A stretch of 64,000 bases of DNA from Mobilicoccus sp032056465 (lineage in GTDB: Bacteria; Actinomycetota; Actinomycetes; Actinomycetales; Dermatophilaceae): NCBI RefSeq assembly GCF_032056465.1, contig NZ_DAMBCL010000004.1. One strand, written 5' to 3'. This document shows, one piece after another, positions 7,622 through 16,499 of the stretch (position 1 is its first letter; the number at the start of each line of letters is the position of its first letter). The notes under the pieces were generated by a model. It was not told where the DNA came from. It did not search any database and saw nothing but the letters and a program-made list of their open reading frames with translations. A program made the translations under genes and the position numbers.

Positions 7622-9003
7622 CACGCGACTCCGAAGATCTCGGGCACCCGGTCCAGCGCGGTGATGAACGCGTCGATCTCCTCGCGGGTGGTGTAGACCT
7701 GGAAGCTCACCCGGGTCGAGGCGGGGACGCGCAGAGCGCGGTGCAGCGGCCACGCGCAGTGGTGACCGGTACGCACGGCGACGCCGGAGTCGTCGAGGAT
7801 CTGGCCGACGTCGTGCGGGTGCACTCCGTCGACGACGAACGCGACGGCCCCGACCCGGCGCTGCGGGTCGGTCGGCCCGAGCACCCGCACCCACGGACGC
7901 TCGGCGAGTCGCGCCAGGGTGTAGCCGACGAGGTCGCGGTCGTGGGCCGCGACCCGGTCCATGCCGATCTCCGACAGGTAGTCCACTGCGGCGCCGAGCC
8001 CGACGACCTGCGCCGTCATCGGCACACCGGCCTCGAAACGCTGCGGCGGCGCCGCGTACGTCGACCCCTCCATACGGACGACCTCGATCATCGAGCCGCC
8101 CGTCACGTACGGCGGCATCGCGGCGAGGAGGTCGTAGCGGCCCCACAGGACACCGATGCCGCTCGGGCCGAGGACCTTGTGACCGGTGAACGCCATGAAG
8201 TCGACACCGAGGTCGGCGACGTCGACCGGGATGTGCGGGACCGACTGGCAGCCGTCGAGGACGGTGAGCGCACCGACCTCCTTGGCGCGGGCGACGATGC
8301 GGGGCACGTCGACGAGGGTGCCGAGCACGTTGCTCACGTGGGTGAACGCGACGAGCTTCGTGCGCTCCGTGATGCTCGAGAGCTCGGGGTCGAGCTCGCC
8401 GTCGGCGTCGATCTCCAGCCACGTCAGCGTGGCGCCGGTGCGGCGGCAGAACTCCTGCCACGGCACGAGGTTCGCGTGGTGCTCGAGCGTGGTGACGCAG
8501 ACCTCGTCGCCGGGGCCGATGCGCAACCGGTCGGCGAGGAGGGGGTCGACGCCGTCGAGCGCGCCGGGGGCGTTCGCGTTCGAGAGCGCGTAGGCGACGA
8601 GGTTGATCGCCTCGGTGCCGTTGCGGGTGAACACGACCTCCTGCGCCGGGGCACCGATGAACTCGCCGATGCGCTCACGCGCCGACTCGTACAGGTCGGT
8701 CGCCTCCTCGGCGAGCTGGTGCGCGCCGCGGTGGACCGCGGCGTTGTGGTGCTCGTAGAAGTCCCGTTCGGCGTCGAGGACCGCGCGCGGCTTCTGCGAG
8801 GTCGCGCCCGAGTCGAGGTAGACGAGCGGCTTGCCGCCGCGCACGGTGCGACCCAGGATCGGGAAGTCCGCCCGCAGCCGGGCGATCTCCTCGGCGTCGG
8901 GGGCGGGGCGTGCGGTCACCCCCGCCTCCTCACGGGAGACCTCGGGGGTGTGCGGCGCCGTCGTGCCCGAGGTCGTGGCGTCGTCGGTGAATGCCGTGGT
9001 CAT
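7621..9003 (-). CDS. sufS: cysteine desulfurase SufS
   Basis: 460 residues; a PLP enzyme that takes sulfur from L-cysteine to leave a persulfide on its own cysteine. An Ala/Thr-rich extension of about 40 residues comes first, then the class V aminotransferase fold: LDSGATSQKP, FTRNGTEAINLVAY, TLEHHANLVPWQ, the PLP lysine 276 in FTGHKVLGP, and the catalytic Cys416 in RTGHHCAWP. The short loop around the cysteine is the type II (SufS) form that needs SufU or SufE as acceptor. It overlaps both neighbours by one base, inside the suf operon. Confidence 0.97.
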   Translation of the reverse strand: MTTAFTDDATTSGTTAPHTPEVSREEAGVTARPAPDAEEIARLRADFPILGRTVRGGKPLVYLDSGATSQKPRAVLDAERDFYEHHNAAVHRGAHQLAEEATDLYESARERIGEFIGAPAQEVVFTRNGTEAINLVAYALSNANAPGALDGVDPLLADRLRIGPGDEVCVTTLEHHANLVPWQEFCRRTGATLTWLEIDADGELDPELSSITERTKLVAFTHVSNVLGTLVDVPRIVARAKEVGALTVLDGCQSVPHIPVDVADLGVDFMAFTGHKVLGPSGIGVLWGRYDLLAAMPPYVTGGSMIEVVRMEGSTYAAPPQRFEAGVPMTAQVVGLGAAVDYLSEIGMDRVAAHDRDLVGYTLARLAERPWVRVLGPTDPQRRVGAVAFVVDGVHPHDVGQILDDSGVAVRTGHHCAWPLHRALRVPASTRVSFQVYTTREEIDAFITALDRVPEIFGVA

Positions 9004-9794
9004 CAGGCGTTCGCCGCCACGTCCTGGGTGGTGAAGCGGTCGTAGCCCTCCTCCTCGAGGCGGTCGGCCAACTCGGGGCCGCCCTCCTCGGCGATCCGAC
9101 CGTCGACGAAGACGTGGACGTGGTCGGGGGTGATGTACCGCAGGATCCGCGTGTAGTGCGTGATGAGCAGGACGCCCATGTCGTTCGAGGCCTTGGCGCG
9201 GTTGACGCCCTCGGAGACCACGCGCAGCGCGTCGACGTCGAGACCGGAGTCGGTCTCGTCGAGCACGGCGAACCGCGGCTTGAGCAGCTCCATCTGGAGG
9301 ATCTCGTGGCGCTTCTTCTCACCGCCGGAGAAGCCCACGTTGACGTCCCGCTCGGCGAACGTGGAGTCCATCTTGAGGTCGGCCATCGCGTTCTTGACCT
9401 CCTTGACCCACGTGCGCAGCTTGGGCGCCTCGCCGTCGACCGCGGTCTTCGCGGTGCGCAGGAAGTTGCTCACCGAGACGCCGGTGACCTCGACGGGGTA
9501 CTGCATCGCGAGGAACAGACCGGCGCGGGCGCGCTCGTCGACGCTCATCGCGAGGACGTCCTCGCCGTCGAGGGTGACGGTCCCCTGGGTGACGCTGTAC
9601 TTGGGGTGGCCGGCGATGCTGTAGGCCAGGGTGGACTTGCCCGAGCCGTTGGGGCCCATGATCGCGTGCGTCTCCCCCGACCGGATGGTCAGGTCGACGC
9701 CCTTGAGGATCTCCTTGGGGCCGTTCTCGGTCTCGACGCTGACGTGCAGGTCGCGGATCTCCAGCACGGAGGGCTGCCGGGTGGTCTCGCTCAT
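9003..9794 (-). CDS. sufC: SufC ATPase of the SufBCD scaffold
   Basis: 263 residues, a soluble ABC-type ATPase that drives Fe-S cluster assembly on SufB-SufD. Walker A GPNGSGKST (47-55), Q-loop region FLAMQYPVEV, signature FSGGEKKRHEI and Walker B FAVLDETDSGLD are complete, and ITHYTRIL carries the switch histidine. The ATG at 9792-9794 is 22 bp after the Rieske gene; the frame upstream is Pro/Arg/Ser-rich and clearly a shadow. Stop overlaps the sufS start (TGATG). Confidence 0.97.
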   Translation of the reverse strand: MSETTRQPSVLEIRDLHVSVETENGPKEILKGVDLTIRSGETHAIMGPNGSGKSTLAYSIAGHPKYSVTQGTVTLDGEDVLAMSVDERARAGLFLAMQYPVEVTGVSVSNFLRTAKTAVDGEAPKLRTWVKEVKNAMADLKMDSTFAERDVNVGFSGGEKKRHEILQMELLKPRFAVLDETDSGLDVDALRVVSEGVNRAKASNDMGVLLITHYTRILRYITPDHVHVFVDGRIAEEGGPELADRLEEEGYDRFTTQDVAANA

Positions 9795-9816
9795 GTCTCG
9801 CTCCAGGTGAGGGTGA

Positions 9817-10140
9817 TCAGAAGTTGGTGGGGGTCGCGGAGTCGACGTAGACGTCGTCGCCCTCGATCTCGACGCGGTAGACGGCGACGGCGGCGGTCGC
9901 GGGCGGGGTGGCGGGGGCTCCGGTGGTGACGTCGAAACGCGAGCCGTGGAGCCAGCATTCGACGAAACACCCGGAGACCTCACCCTCCGACAACGCGACC
10001 GAACCGTGGCTGCAGGAGTCCTCGACCGCGTGGATCGTGCCGTCCTGAAGGCGGATCATCGCGACGTTGCGGCCCTCGACGACGGCGGCGTGCGCCTGAC
10101 CGGGGGTGAGGTCGTCGACGGCGCAGACGAGCTCCCTCAT
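9817..10140 (-). CDS. Rieske-type [2Fe-2S] ferredoxin in the suf operon
   Basis: A 107-residue protein with one Rieske domain: CSH (Cys-x-His) in VEDSCSHGSVALSEG and CWLH (Cys-x-x-His) in VECWLHGSRFD provide two Cys and two His ligands for a [2Fe-2S] cluster. It resembles the small ferredoxins of non-heme-iron dioxygenases and NirD. It lies between sufD and sufC, overlapping the sufD stop by four bases, as in other Micrococcales suf operons. A role as an electron donor or as a test client of the pathway is only inferred. Confidence 0.93.
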   Translation of the reverse strand: MRELVCAVDDLTPGQAHAAVVEGRNVAMIRLQDGTIHAVEDSCSHGSVALSEGEVSGCFVECWLHGSRFDVTTGAPATPPATAAVAVYRVEIEGDDVYVDSATPTNF

Positions 10141-11438
10141 GCCGGGGTCGCCGTGAGGTCGAGCTCGGCCTCGATCCGTTCCATGAGGTGGGCGCTCACG
10201 TCGGCGACGCCGATGCGGTCGACGATGTCGGCGAAGAACCCACGGACGACGAGCCGCCGGGCCTCGTCCTCGGGGATCCCGCGCGCCTGCAGGTAGAACA
10301 GCTGCAGGTCGTCGAACCGTCCCGTGGCCGAGGCGTGCCCGGCGCCCGCGATCTCACCGGTCTCGATCTCGAGGTTGGGAACGCTGTCGGCGCGGGCCCC
10401 GTCGGTGAGCAGGAGGTTGCGGTTGAGCTCGTAGGTGTCGGTGCCCTCGGCGGACGCCCGGATGAGCACGTCGCCGATCCACACGGTGTGCGCTCCCTCG
10501 CCCTGCAGGGCCGACTTGTAGAGCACGTCCGAGGAACAGTGCGGCGCCTCGTGGTCGACGAAGAGCCGGTGTTCGAGGTGCTGACCGGCGTCGGCGAACG
10601 AGACCCCGAGGCCCTCGAAGCGCCCGCCGGTGCCGTCGTAGAACGCGTTGGTCGAGACCCGGACGAGACCACCGCCGAGGCTGACCGCGACGTGGCGCAC
10701 CGTGGCGTCCCGGCCGACGACGACGTCGTGCTGCCCGACGTGCACCGCGTCGTTCTCCCATTCCTGCACGGTGACGACGGTGACCTGGCTGCCGGCACCC
10801 GCGAGGACGGTGAGGACCTCGGCGTATTCGGCGCTGCCGTGGTGTGCGAGGACGATCGTCGCCGTGGCGAAGTCGCCGACGCGGACGAGGAGGTGGCCGT
10901 GGACGCGCGTCGCCCGGTCGGTGCCGGTGAGCCGGAGGACGACGGGCTCGGTGAGCTCGGCCTCGGCGGGGACGTCGACGACGCCGACGCCGCCGCTGTT
11001 CGCCGCCGCGATCGCGGCGACGCGGTCGGCGGGCTTCGGCGGCTGCAACGCGCGCCACTCCTCGACGCTCATCGTCGAGGTCGTGACACCCTCGGGAAGT
11101 CGCTCCTCCCACTGTAGGCAGGCACCGGTGGCCTCGTCGGCGAACAGGCCCGCGAACTCCTTGATCGGGGTGAAACGCCACCCCTCCTCGCGACCGGTCG
11201 GCAGGCCGAAGTCGGCCACGTCGAAGCTCGTGCGCCATTCGGCGCGCGACTGCTCCGGCACGGTCGACTCGACAGCGCCCCGGACGGCGTCGCGCGCGGC
11301 GTTCGCCGAGACCTCGCTCGGCGCCGCGGCCGTCGTCACGCCGGGCGTGCCGAGCGTCGGCTTGTCGGACTCGACGGGCATCCCCGTCGAGGTCTCCCCG
11401 GTCTCGGGGCGAGGGGTGGTGCGATCGACCAGTGGCAT
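10137..11438 (-). CDS. sufD: SufD scaffold protein
   Basis: 433 residues; pairs with SufB to form the platform on which Fe-S clusters are built. The first 45 residues are low in complexity; then comes GREEGWRFTPIKEFAGLF, a family hallmark, followed by the beta-helix core with repeated short strands and the conserved C-terminal block LQLFYLQARGIPEDEARRLVVRGFFADI. Overlaps: one base with sufB (TGATG) and four with the Rieske gene. Confidence 0.96.
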   Translation of the reverse strand: MPLVDRTTPRPETGETSTGMPVESDKPTLGTPGVTTAAAPSEVSANAARDAVRGAVESTVPEQSRAEWRTSFDVADFGLPTGREEGWRFTPIKEFAGLFADEATGACLQWEERLPEGVTTSTMSVEEWRALQPPKPADRVAAIAAANSGGVGVVDVPAEAELTEPVVLRLTGTDRATRVHGHLLVRVGDFATATIVLAHHGSAEYAEVLTVLAGAGSQVTVVTVQEWENDAVHVGQHDVVVGRDATVRHVAVSLGGGLVRVSTNAFYDGTGGRFEGLGVSFADAGQHLEHRLFVDHEAPHCSSDVLYKSALQGEGAHTVWIGDVLIRASAEGTDTYELNRNLLLTDGARADSVPNLEIETGEIAGAGHASATGRFDDLQLFYLQARGIPEDEARRLVVRGFFADIVDRIGVADVSAHLMERIEAELDLTATPA

Positions 11439-12856
11439 CAGCCCACGGATCCTTCCATCTGCAGCTCGATGAGTCGGTTGAGTTCGAGGGCGTACTCCAT
11501 GGGGAGCTCCCGCGCGATGGGCTCGACGAACCCGCGCACGATCATCGCCATGGCCTCCTCCTCGCTCATGCCTCGCGACATGAGGTAGAAGAGCTGGTCG
11601 TCGCTCACCTTGGACACCGTGGCCTCGTGACCGAGCTGCACGTCGTCCTCACGGACGTCGACGTACGGGTAGGTGTCGGAGCGGCTGATCGTGTCGACGA
11701 GCAGCGCGTCGCACACGACGGAACTCTTGGAGTCGGTCGCCCCCTCGGCGACCTGCACGAGGCCGCGGTAGGAGGTGCGTCCGCCGCCGCGCGCGACCGA
11801 CTTGCTCACGATGGAGCTCGAGGTGTGCGGGGCGTTGTGGACCATCTTCGCGCCGGCGTCCTGGTGCTGGCCCTCGCCCGCGAACGCGATCGACAGGGTC
11901 TCGCCGCGGGCGTGCTCGCCCTGGAGGAACACGGCCGGGTACTTCATCGTCACCTTTGAGCCGATGTTGCCGTCGACCCACTCCATCGTCGCCCCCGCCT
12001 CGCAGGTCGCGCGCTTGGTGACGAGGTTGTAGACGTTGTTCGACCAGTTCTGGATCGTCGTGTAGCGCACGCGGGCGCCCTTCTTGACGACGATCTCGAC
12101 GACCGCGCTGTGCAGGGAGTCCGACTTGTAGATCGGCGCCGTGCAGCCCTCGACGTAGTGCACGTAGGAGTCCTCGTCGGCGATGATGAGGGTCCGCTCG
12201 AACTGGCCCATGTTCTCGGTGTTGATCCGGAAGTAGGCCTGGAGCGGGATGTCGACGTGGACGCCCGGCGGCACGTAGATGAACGAGCCACCCGACCACA
12301 CCGCGGTGTTGAGCGCCGCGAACTTGTTGTCGCCCGGGGGGATGACGGTGCCGAAGTACTCCTTGAAGAGGTCCTCGTGCTCGCGCAGCCCGGAGTCGGT
12401 GTCGACGAAGATGACGCCCTTCTCCTCCAGGTCCTCACGGATCTGGTGGTAGACGACCTCGGACTCGTACTGCGCGGCCACACCGGCGATGAGGCGCTGC
12501 TTCTCCGCCTCCGGGATGCCGAGCTTGTCGTAGGTCGCCTTGATGTCCTCGGGCAGTTCGTCCCAGGTGGTCGCCTGCTTCTCGGTGGACCGGACGAAGT
12601 ACTTGATGTTCTGGAAGTCGATGCCCGAGAGGTCGCTGCCCCAGTGCGGCATGGGCTTCTTGTCGAAGAGGCGGAGGGACTTGAGGCGCAGCTCGCGCAT
12701 CCACTCCGGCTCGTCCTTGAGGGACGAGATGTCCTCGACGACCTCGGGGGACAGGCCACGCCGGGCGGTCGCACCCGCGACGTCGGTGTCGGCCCAGCCG
12801 TAGTCGTAGCGCCCGAGATCCTTCAGGCCCGGGTTGAGCTCCTCGATCGTGCTCAT
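11438..12856 (-). CDS. sufB: SufB Fe-S cluster scaffold protein
   Basis: 472 residues, the usual SufB length. Conserved blocks are GSDLSGIDFQNIKYFVRS, VWSGGSFIYVPPGVHVDIP, VHYVEGCTAPIYKSDSLH (its cysteine is one of the candidate cluster-assembly residues) and FYLMSRGMSEEEAMAMIVRG near the C-terminus. No intein or insertion interrupts it, unlike the M. tuberculosis homologue. The ATG overlaps the sufR stop by four bases, so repressor and scaffold are co-translated. Confidence 0.97.
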   Translation of the reverse strand: MSTIEELNPGLKDLGRYDYGWADTDVAGATARRGLSPEVVEDISSLKDEPEWMRELRLKSLRLFDKKPMPHWGSDLSGIDFQNIKYFVRSTEKQATTWDELPEDIKATYDKLGIPEAEKQRLIAGVAAQYESEVVYHQIREDLEEKGVIFVDTDSGLREHEDLFKEYFGTVIPPGDNKFAALNTAVWSGGSFIYVPPGVHVDIPLQAYFRINTENMGQFERTLIIADEDSYVHYVEGCTAPIYKSDSLHSAVVEIVVKKGARVRYTTIQNWSNNVYNLVTKRATCEAGATMEWVDGNIGSKVTMKYPAVFLQGEHARGETLSIAFAGEGQHQDAGAKMVHNAPHTSSSIVSKSVARGGGRTSYRGLVQVAEGATDSKSSVVCDALLVDTISRSDTYPYVDVREDDVQLGHEATVSKVSDDQLFYLMSRGMSEEEAMAMIVRGFVEPIARELPMEYALELNRLIELQMEGSVG

Positions 12857-13674
12857 GTGGCGCTCCTCTCGTCGTGCCCGTGGGCGTGGTGCTCGGTGGT
12901 CGGGGTGGTCTGGTCGCGGCGGTCGCCGCCGGATGTCGCAGCGCCGGGCGGGCGCTCGAGTGGCCCGAGGAGGACCGGTTCCCGTGGGACGAACGTCGTG
13001 CAGACGTGTTCGCCGCCCGCGAGGGTGGCGAGACGCTGGACGTGGACCCCGAGCAGCCGGGCGAACACCTCGGTCTCCTCCTCGCAGAACTGCGGGAAGC
13101 GGGCTGCGACCTCGTGCATCGGGCAGTGCCCCTGGCAGAGCTGCAGCCCGAGCCCCGAAGGACCCACGGGTCGGGCCGACGCAGCATACCCGTCGGCGGC
13201 GAGGGCCTCCGCGAGGGCCTGGGCCCGGTCGACGAGGTCCTCCCCCGCCGCCTCGACGACGGGGGCGTAGCGTGCCTCGAGGACCGCCAGCCGGTCGCGG
13301 GCGAAGTCGGCGACGGCCTCGTCCCCCAGCCGGTCGGCGAGGAACTGGAGCGCCTCGGTGGCGACGTCGCCGTATCCGGTGGACAGGTGACTGTGCCCCG
13401 CGTGCGTGACGACGTACGCCTTCGCCGGCCGTCCACGCCCCCGCTTGGCGGGGACGACGTCCGAGGGGGCGATGAGCCCGTCGTCGGCCAGCGCCTCGAC
13501 GTGCCGACGCACGCCCGCGCTGGTCATGCCGAATTCCTCGGCGAGTCGCGTGGCGGTCACCGGACCGAGTTCGGAGACCCGGCGGAGCACGAGGTCCCGT
13601 GTGCGGGCATCGCCCTCCACCGCGACGGGGCCCGGGGCTCCCGATGCGGCTGCGGGACGACTGTCGATAAACAC
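12853..13674 (-). CDS. sufR: SufR, Fe-S-sensing repressor of the suf operon
   Basis: 273 residues from the GTG at 13672-13674. Residues 25-90 are a winged helix (RVSELGPVTATRLAEEFGM then GVRRHVEALADDGLI and a basic wing KRGRGRPAK). Four cysteines near 180, 184, 197 and 225 (LCQGHC, QFCEEE, EHVCTTF) suit a cluster-binding sensor, so SufR should repress the operon when Fe-S supply is adequate. A longer frame exists upstream, but a -10 hexamer sits seven bases before this GTG, so the mRNA would be leaderless and cannot encode the extension. The C-terminal 45 residues are low in complexity. Confidence 0.9.
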   Translation of the reverse strand: MFIDSRPAAASGAPGPVAVEGDARTRDLVLRRVSELGPVTATRLAEEFGMTSAGVRRHVEALADDGLIAPSDVVPAKRGRGRPAKAYVVTHAGHSHLSTGYGDVATEALQFLADRLGDEAVADFARDRLAVLEARYAPVVEAAGEDLVDRAQALAEALAADGYAASARPVGPSGLGLQLCQGHCPMHEVAARFPQFCEEETEVFARLLGVHVQRLATLAGGEHVCTTFVPREPVLLGPLERPPGAATSGGDRRDQTTPTTEHHAHGHDERSAT

Positions 13675-13681
13675 AACACCG

Positions 13682-13710
13682 ATCTTATCTAATTCGAGGA
13701 CGGCTGTCTG
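13682..13710 (-). promoter_or_regulatory. suf operon promoter
   Basis: Read on the minus strand: CAGACA (13705-13710), a 17 bp spacer, then TAAGAT (13682-13687), followed by seven bases and the sufR GTG. Hexamers and spacing fit a housekeeping sigma factor. The region round the -10 is notably AT-rich (AATTAGATAAGAT) for this genome and is a plausible place for SufR to bind, though I see no clear dyad. Confidence 0.65.
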
Positions 13711-13760
13711 CGGGGGGTCGCCGTCGGGGCTCCGGCGCTCGGCGTGTCGGTCGACGGTCC

Positions 13761-13766
13761 TACACT
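13761..13766 (+). promoter_or_regulatory. -10 hexamer of the ABC exporter operon
   Basis: TACACT with the ATG beginning seven bases later, pointing to a leaderless transcript. A convincing -35 hexamer is not visible. It is divergent from the suf promoter, with about 75 bp between the two -10 elements. Confidence 0.45.
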
Positions 13767-13773
13767 GCAGGCC

Positions 13774-14640
13774 ATGGCCACCCCCACCGGCGATCCGCAC
13801 GATCCCCCGCGACCCGCACCGGTGGAGCGCCCCTCCCCCAGCAGGACCCCCGCCCCCACCCCGGCCTCCGCGGAGAGGTTCGTCCCCACCCCGGCGGCCG
13901 GGCGCGCGTCCGCATCACCGGCGGTGCGCGTGAGCGGCCTCGCCAAGCGGTTCGGTCAGGTCCAGGCCGTCGCCGACATGTCGTGGGAGGCCCGGGCGGG
14001 CCGGGTCACCGCCGTCCTCGGCCCCAACGGTGCGGGCAAGACGACGGCGATCTCCTGTCTCGAGGGGTTGCTGCGCCCCGACGCGGGTACGGTCGAGGTC
14101 CTCGGCGTCGACCCCTGGCGGGCCTCCACCGAGCACCGCGCCCGGGTGGGCGTGATGTTCCAGGAGGGTGGACTGCCCAACACGACGAACGCCGCCCACC
14201 TGCTCCCCCACCTCGCGCGTCTCTACGCCGACCCCTGGCCCGTCGCCGATCTCTCCGCACGACTCGGCATCGAGGACTTCCGGCGCACGTCCGTCAAACG
14301 GCTCTCCGGCGGACAGCGCCAGCGCGTCGCCCTCGCCGCGGCCCTCGTCGGTCGGCCCCAGGTCCTCTTCCTCGACGAACCCTCGGCCGGGCTCGACCCG
14401 CACGCGCGTCTCGACGTCTGGGGTCTCGTCCGTGAGGTCGCCGACCGCGGCGCGTGCGTCGTGCTCACCACGCACTCCTTCGAGGAGGCCGAGCATCTCG
14501 CCGACGACCTCGTCATCGTCGCCGACGGACGCGCCGTGGCCGCCGGCACCGTCGCCGAGGTGACCGGCGAGCGGGGCCTCTACGACACCTACTTCGCCCT
14601 GACGCGTCCGGGCACGAGCCTCGAGGGAGGACCCCGATGA
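13774..14640 (+). CDS. ABC-2 type exporter, ATP-binding protein
   Basis: 288 residues. An unconserved Pro/Ala-rich leader of about 48 residues precedes a DrrA/CcmA-like ATPase: Walker A GPNGAGKT (83-90), signature LSGGQRQR, Walker B VLFLDEPSAGLD and a switch histidine in LTTHSFEEAE. It pairs with the permease that overlaps its stop. In many actinobacteria an exporter of this type lies between sufR and ctaA; the substrate is unknown. The ATG at 13774 fits the leaderless promoter; a GTG 30 bases earlier is less likely. Confidence 0.92.
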   Translation: MATPTGDPHDPPRPAPVERPSPSRTPAPTPASAERFVPTPAAGRASASPAVRVSGLAKRFGQVQAVADMSWEARAGRVTAVLGPNGAGKTTAISCLEGLLRPDAGTVEVLGVDPWRASTEHRARVGVMFQEGGLPNTTNAAHLLPHLARLYADPWPVADLSARLGIEDFRRTSVKRLSGGQRQRVALAAALVGRPQVLFLDEPSAGLDPHARLDVWGLVREVADRGACVVLTTHSFEEAEHLADDLVIVADGRAVAAGTVAEVTGERGLYDTYFALTRPGTSLEGGPR

Positions 14641-15434
14641 CCGCACCCGCCACCGGCACGTCGGGCGCCGGCGCCGATCCGGGTCCCGCCACCGCCGCCG
14701 CACCTCCCGCCCGCCGTGTCCTCTCGCAGGCCTGGTTCGAGGCGATGACGATGCTGCGCAACGGGGAGCAGCTCCTCGTCGCGATCGTCCTGCCGGCGCT
14801 CATGTTGCTCGCCCTGTCGCGGGGGGTGATCCCCGGCATCGAGGGACCGCAGGCGCTCGAGCTCAGCATGGCCGGGGTGTTCGGCCTGGCGGTGATCTCG
14901 ACGGCGTTCACCGGGCAGGCGATCTCCACGGGGTTCGATCGCCGCTACGGCGTCCTGCGCCTCCTCGGCACGACCCCCCTCGGGCGCGGCGGGCTGCTCG
15001 GGGCCAAGGCCCTCGCGGTCCTCGTCGTGCTCGCGGTCCAGCTCGTCGTCCTCGGGGCGCTCGGGATGGTCCTCGGATGGCAGCCCCACCCGGGACGCCT
15101 CCTGCTCGCGGTACCCCTGCTCGTCGTCGGCGCGTGGGTGTTCGTCGCGCTCGCCCTCCTGCTCGCGGGCACGGTGCGCGCCGAGGCCGTCCTCGCGGTC
15201 GCGAACCTGCTCTGGGTGCTCGTCCTCGGTGCCGGTGGCATCGTCGTGCCACCGGAGGTCCTCGGCCCGTGGGCCGCCACGGTCGTCCCGGTGCTCCCGT
15301 TCGGCGCCCTCGGTGAGGCACTGCGCTCGGTGATGGTCACCGGTGCCGTGCCGGCCGTCCCCGTCATCGTGCTCGTCGCCTGGGGCGTCGTCTTCGCGTT
15401 CCTCGCCTCTCGTTTCTTCCGGTGGAGCGACTGA
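14637..15434 (+). CDS. ABC-2 type exporter, permease
   Basis: 265 residues with about six hydrophobic helices after a 30-residue soluble N-terminus: LLVAIVLPALMLLALS, MAGVFGLAVISTAFTG, ALAVLVVLAVQLVVLGALG, LLAVPLLVVGAWVFVALALLL, VANLLWVLVLGAGGIVV and VIVLVAWGVVFAFLASRFF. A typical ABC2 membrane subunit with RRYGVLRLLGTTPLGR between helices 2 and 3. ATGA overlap with the ATPase gene. The exported compound cannot be told from sequence. Confidence 0.9.
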   Translation: MTAPATGTSGAGADPGPATAAAPPARRVLSQAWFEAMTMLRNGEQLLVAIVLPALMLLALSRGVIPGIEGPQALELSMAGVFGLAVISTAFTGQAISTGFDRRYGVLRLLGTTPLGRGGLLGAKALAVLVVLAVQLVVLGALGMVLGWQPHPGRLLLAVPLLVVGAWVFVALALLLAGTVRAEAVLAVANLLWVLVLGAGGIVVPPEVLGPWAATVVPVLPFGALGEALRSVMVTGAVPAVPVIVLVAWGVVFAFLASRFFRWSD

Positions 15435-15514
15435 GGGCCCGGGGCCACGCCCGTCCGATACGGGAGATTCGTCCGGGTGCCACCGCCGCCGGTGTGTCGG
15501 CCCTGTTCCCCCAC

Positions 15515-15520
15515 TAGGCT
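15515..15520 (+). promoter_or_regulatory. -10 hexamer of ctaA
   Basis: TAGGCT lies six bases before the ctaA GTG, another candidate leaderless start. No good -35 is seen at 16-18 bp. Confidence 0.35.
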
Positions 15521-15526
15521 GGCCGG

Positions 15527-16468
15527 GTGAGCACGACCTCGACGCCCGGTAGCCCCGTCCAGACCCCCGCCGACGTCGTCGCGCCCCCACGCGGGGTGCG
15601 TGACTGGATGTGGATCGCCCTCATCGCGAACCTCGTCGGCAACATCGCCATCATCCTCACCGGTGGTCTCGTGCGCCTCACCGGTTCCGGCCTGGGGTGC
15701 CCGACGTGGCCGGAGTGCACCCCGGGGTCGATCGTGCCGACGGGTCAGCAGACTCAGGGGTTCCACAAGTTCATCGAGTTCGGCAACCGGCTCATCACGC
15801 CGGTCCTCGTCGCCATCGCCCTGTGGGTCCTCGTCCTGGCGGTGATGAAGTTCTGGAACACCCGCCGCCGGTTCGTCGCCGCGTGCGCGGTGCCCCTGCT
15901 GTTCGTGCTCGTCCAGGCGGTGCTGGGCGGGATCATCGTGCTCGCCCACCTCGACCCCAAGACGGTGTCGCCGCACTTCCTCATCTCGCTGTTCCTCGTC
16001 TCCAACGGCACCTACCTGCTGTACCGGTACCGCGAGGGCGACACGCGGCCCCAGCGCGTGGTCCCCGTCGTCCTCCAGCGACTCGGCTGGGTGACCGCGG
16101 GCGTGGGCGCGGTCGTCTGCGTCCTCGGCACGGCGGTGACGGGCTCCGGCCCCCACTCGGGTGACTCGATGGCCGACGTCCGCTTCGGCTTCGACCCGCA
16201 TGCGACGAGCTGGCTCCACGCCGACGCGGTCATGCTCTTCCTCGGCCTCACGGTGGCGCTCGTCGTCGCCAGCCGCCTCGTCGACGTGCCCGCTCCGTAC
16301 CGGCGGGCCTGGCACTGGACCCTCGCGCTCTCCTTCGTGCAGGGCCTCGTCGGGTACGTGCAGTACTTCACCGGCCGGCCCATCGGGCTCGTCGCCGTCC
16401 ACCTGCTCCTCTCGGCGCTCTTCGTCGTGCTGCTCACCCAGGGCGTCCTCACGGCCCGTCGCCGCTGA
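15527..16468 (+). CDS. ctaA: heme A synthase (COX15/CtaA)
   Basis: 313 residues with eight predicted membrane helices. It oxidises the C8 methyl of heme O to the formyl group of heme A for the aa3 cytochrome oxidase. Family features are GGLVRLTGSGLGCPTWPECTPG in the first periplasmic loop (with the Cys pair of Gram-positive CtaA), FHKFIEFGNRL with the glutamate and histidine, LAHLDPKTVSPHF and SWLHADAVM with heme-ligand histidines. GTG start at 15527. Heme O synthase, its partner, is encoded 4 kb away, beyond the inserted tct genes. Confidence 0.95.
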   Translation: MSTTSTPGSPVQTPADVVAPPRGVRDWMWIALIANLVGNIAIILTGGLVRLTGSGLGCPTWPECTPGSIVPTGQQTQGFHKFIEFGNRLITPVLVAIALWVLVLAVMKFWNTRRRFVAACAVPLLFVLVQAVLGGIIVLAHLDPKTVSPHFLISLFLVSNGTYLLYRYREGDTRPQRVVPVVLQRLGWVTAGVGAVVCVLGTAVTGSGPHSGDSMADVRFGFDPHATSWLHADAVMLFLGLTVALVVASRLVDVPAPYRRAWHWTLALSFVQGLVGYVQYFTGRPIGLVAVHLLLSALFVVLLTQGVLTARRR

Positions 16469-16499
16469 CGGCGGCCGACCGCGGCCGTTGCGCCGTGGG

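Noticed and set aside
7741..9045. A 434-codon plus-strand frame opposite sufS
   Set aside because: Shadow of sufS; Arg/Val/Asp-rich with no family features.
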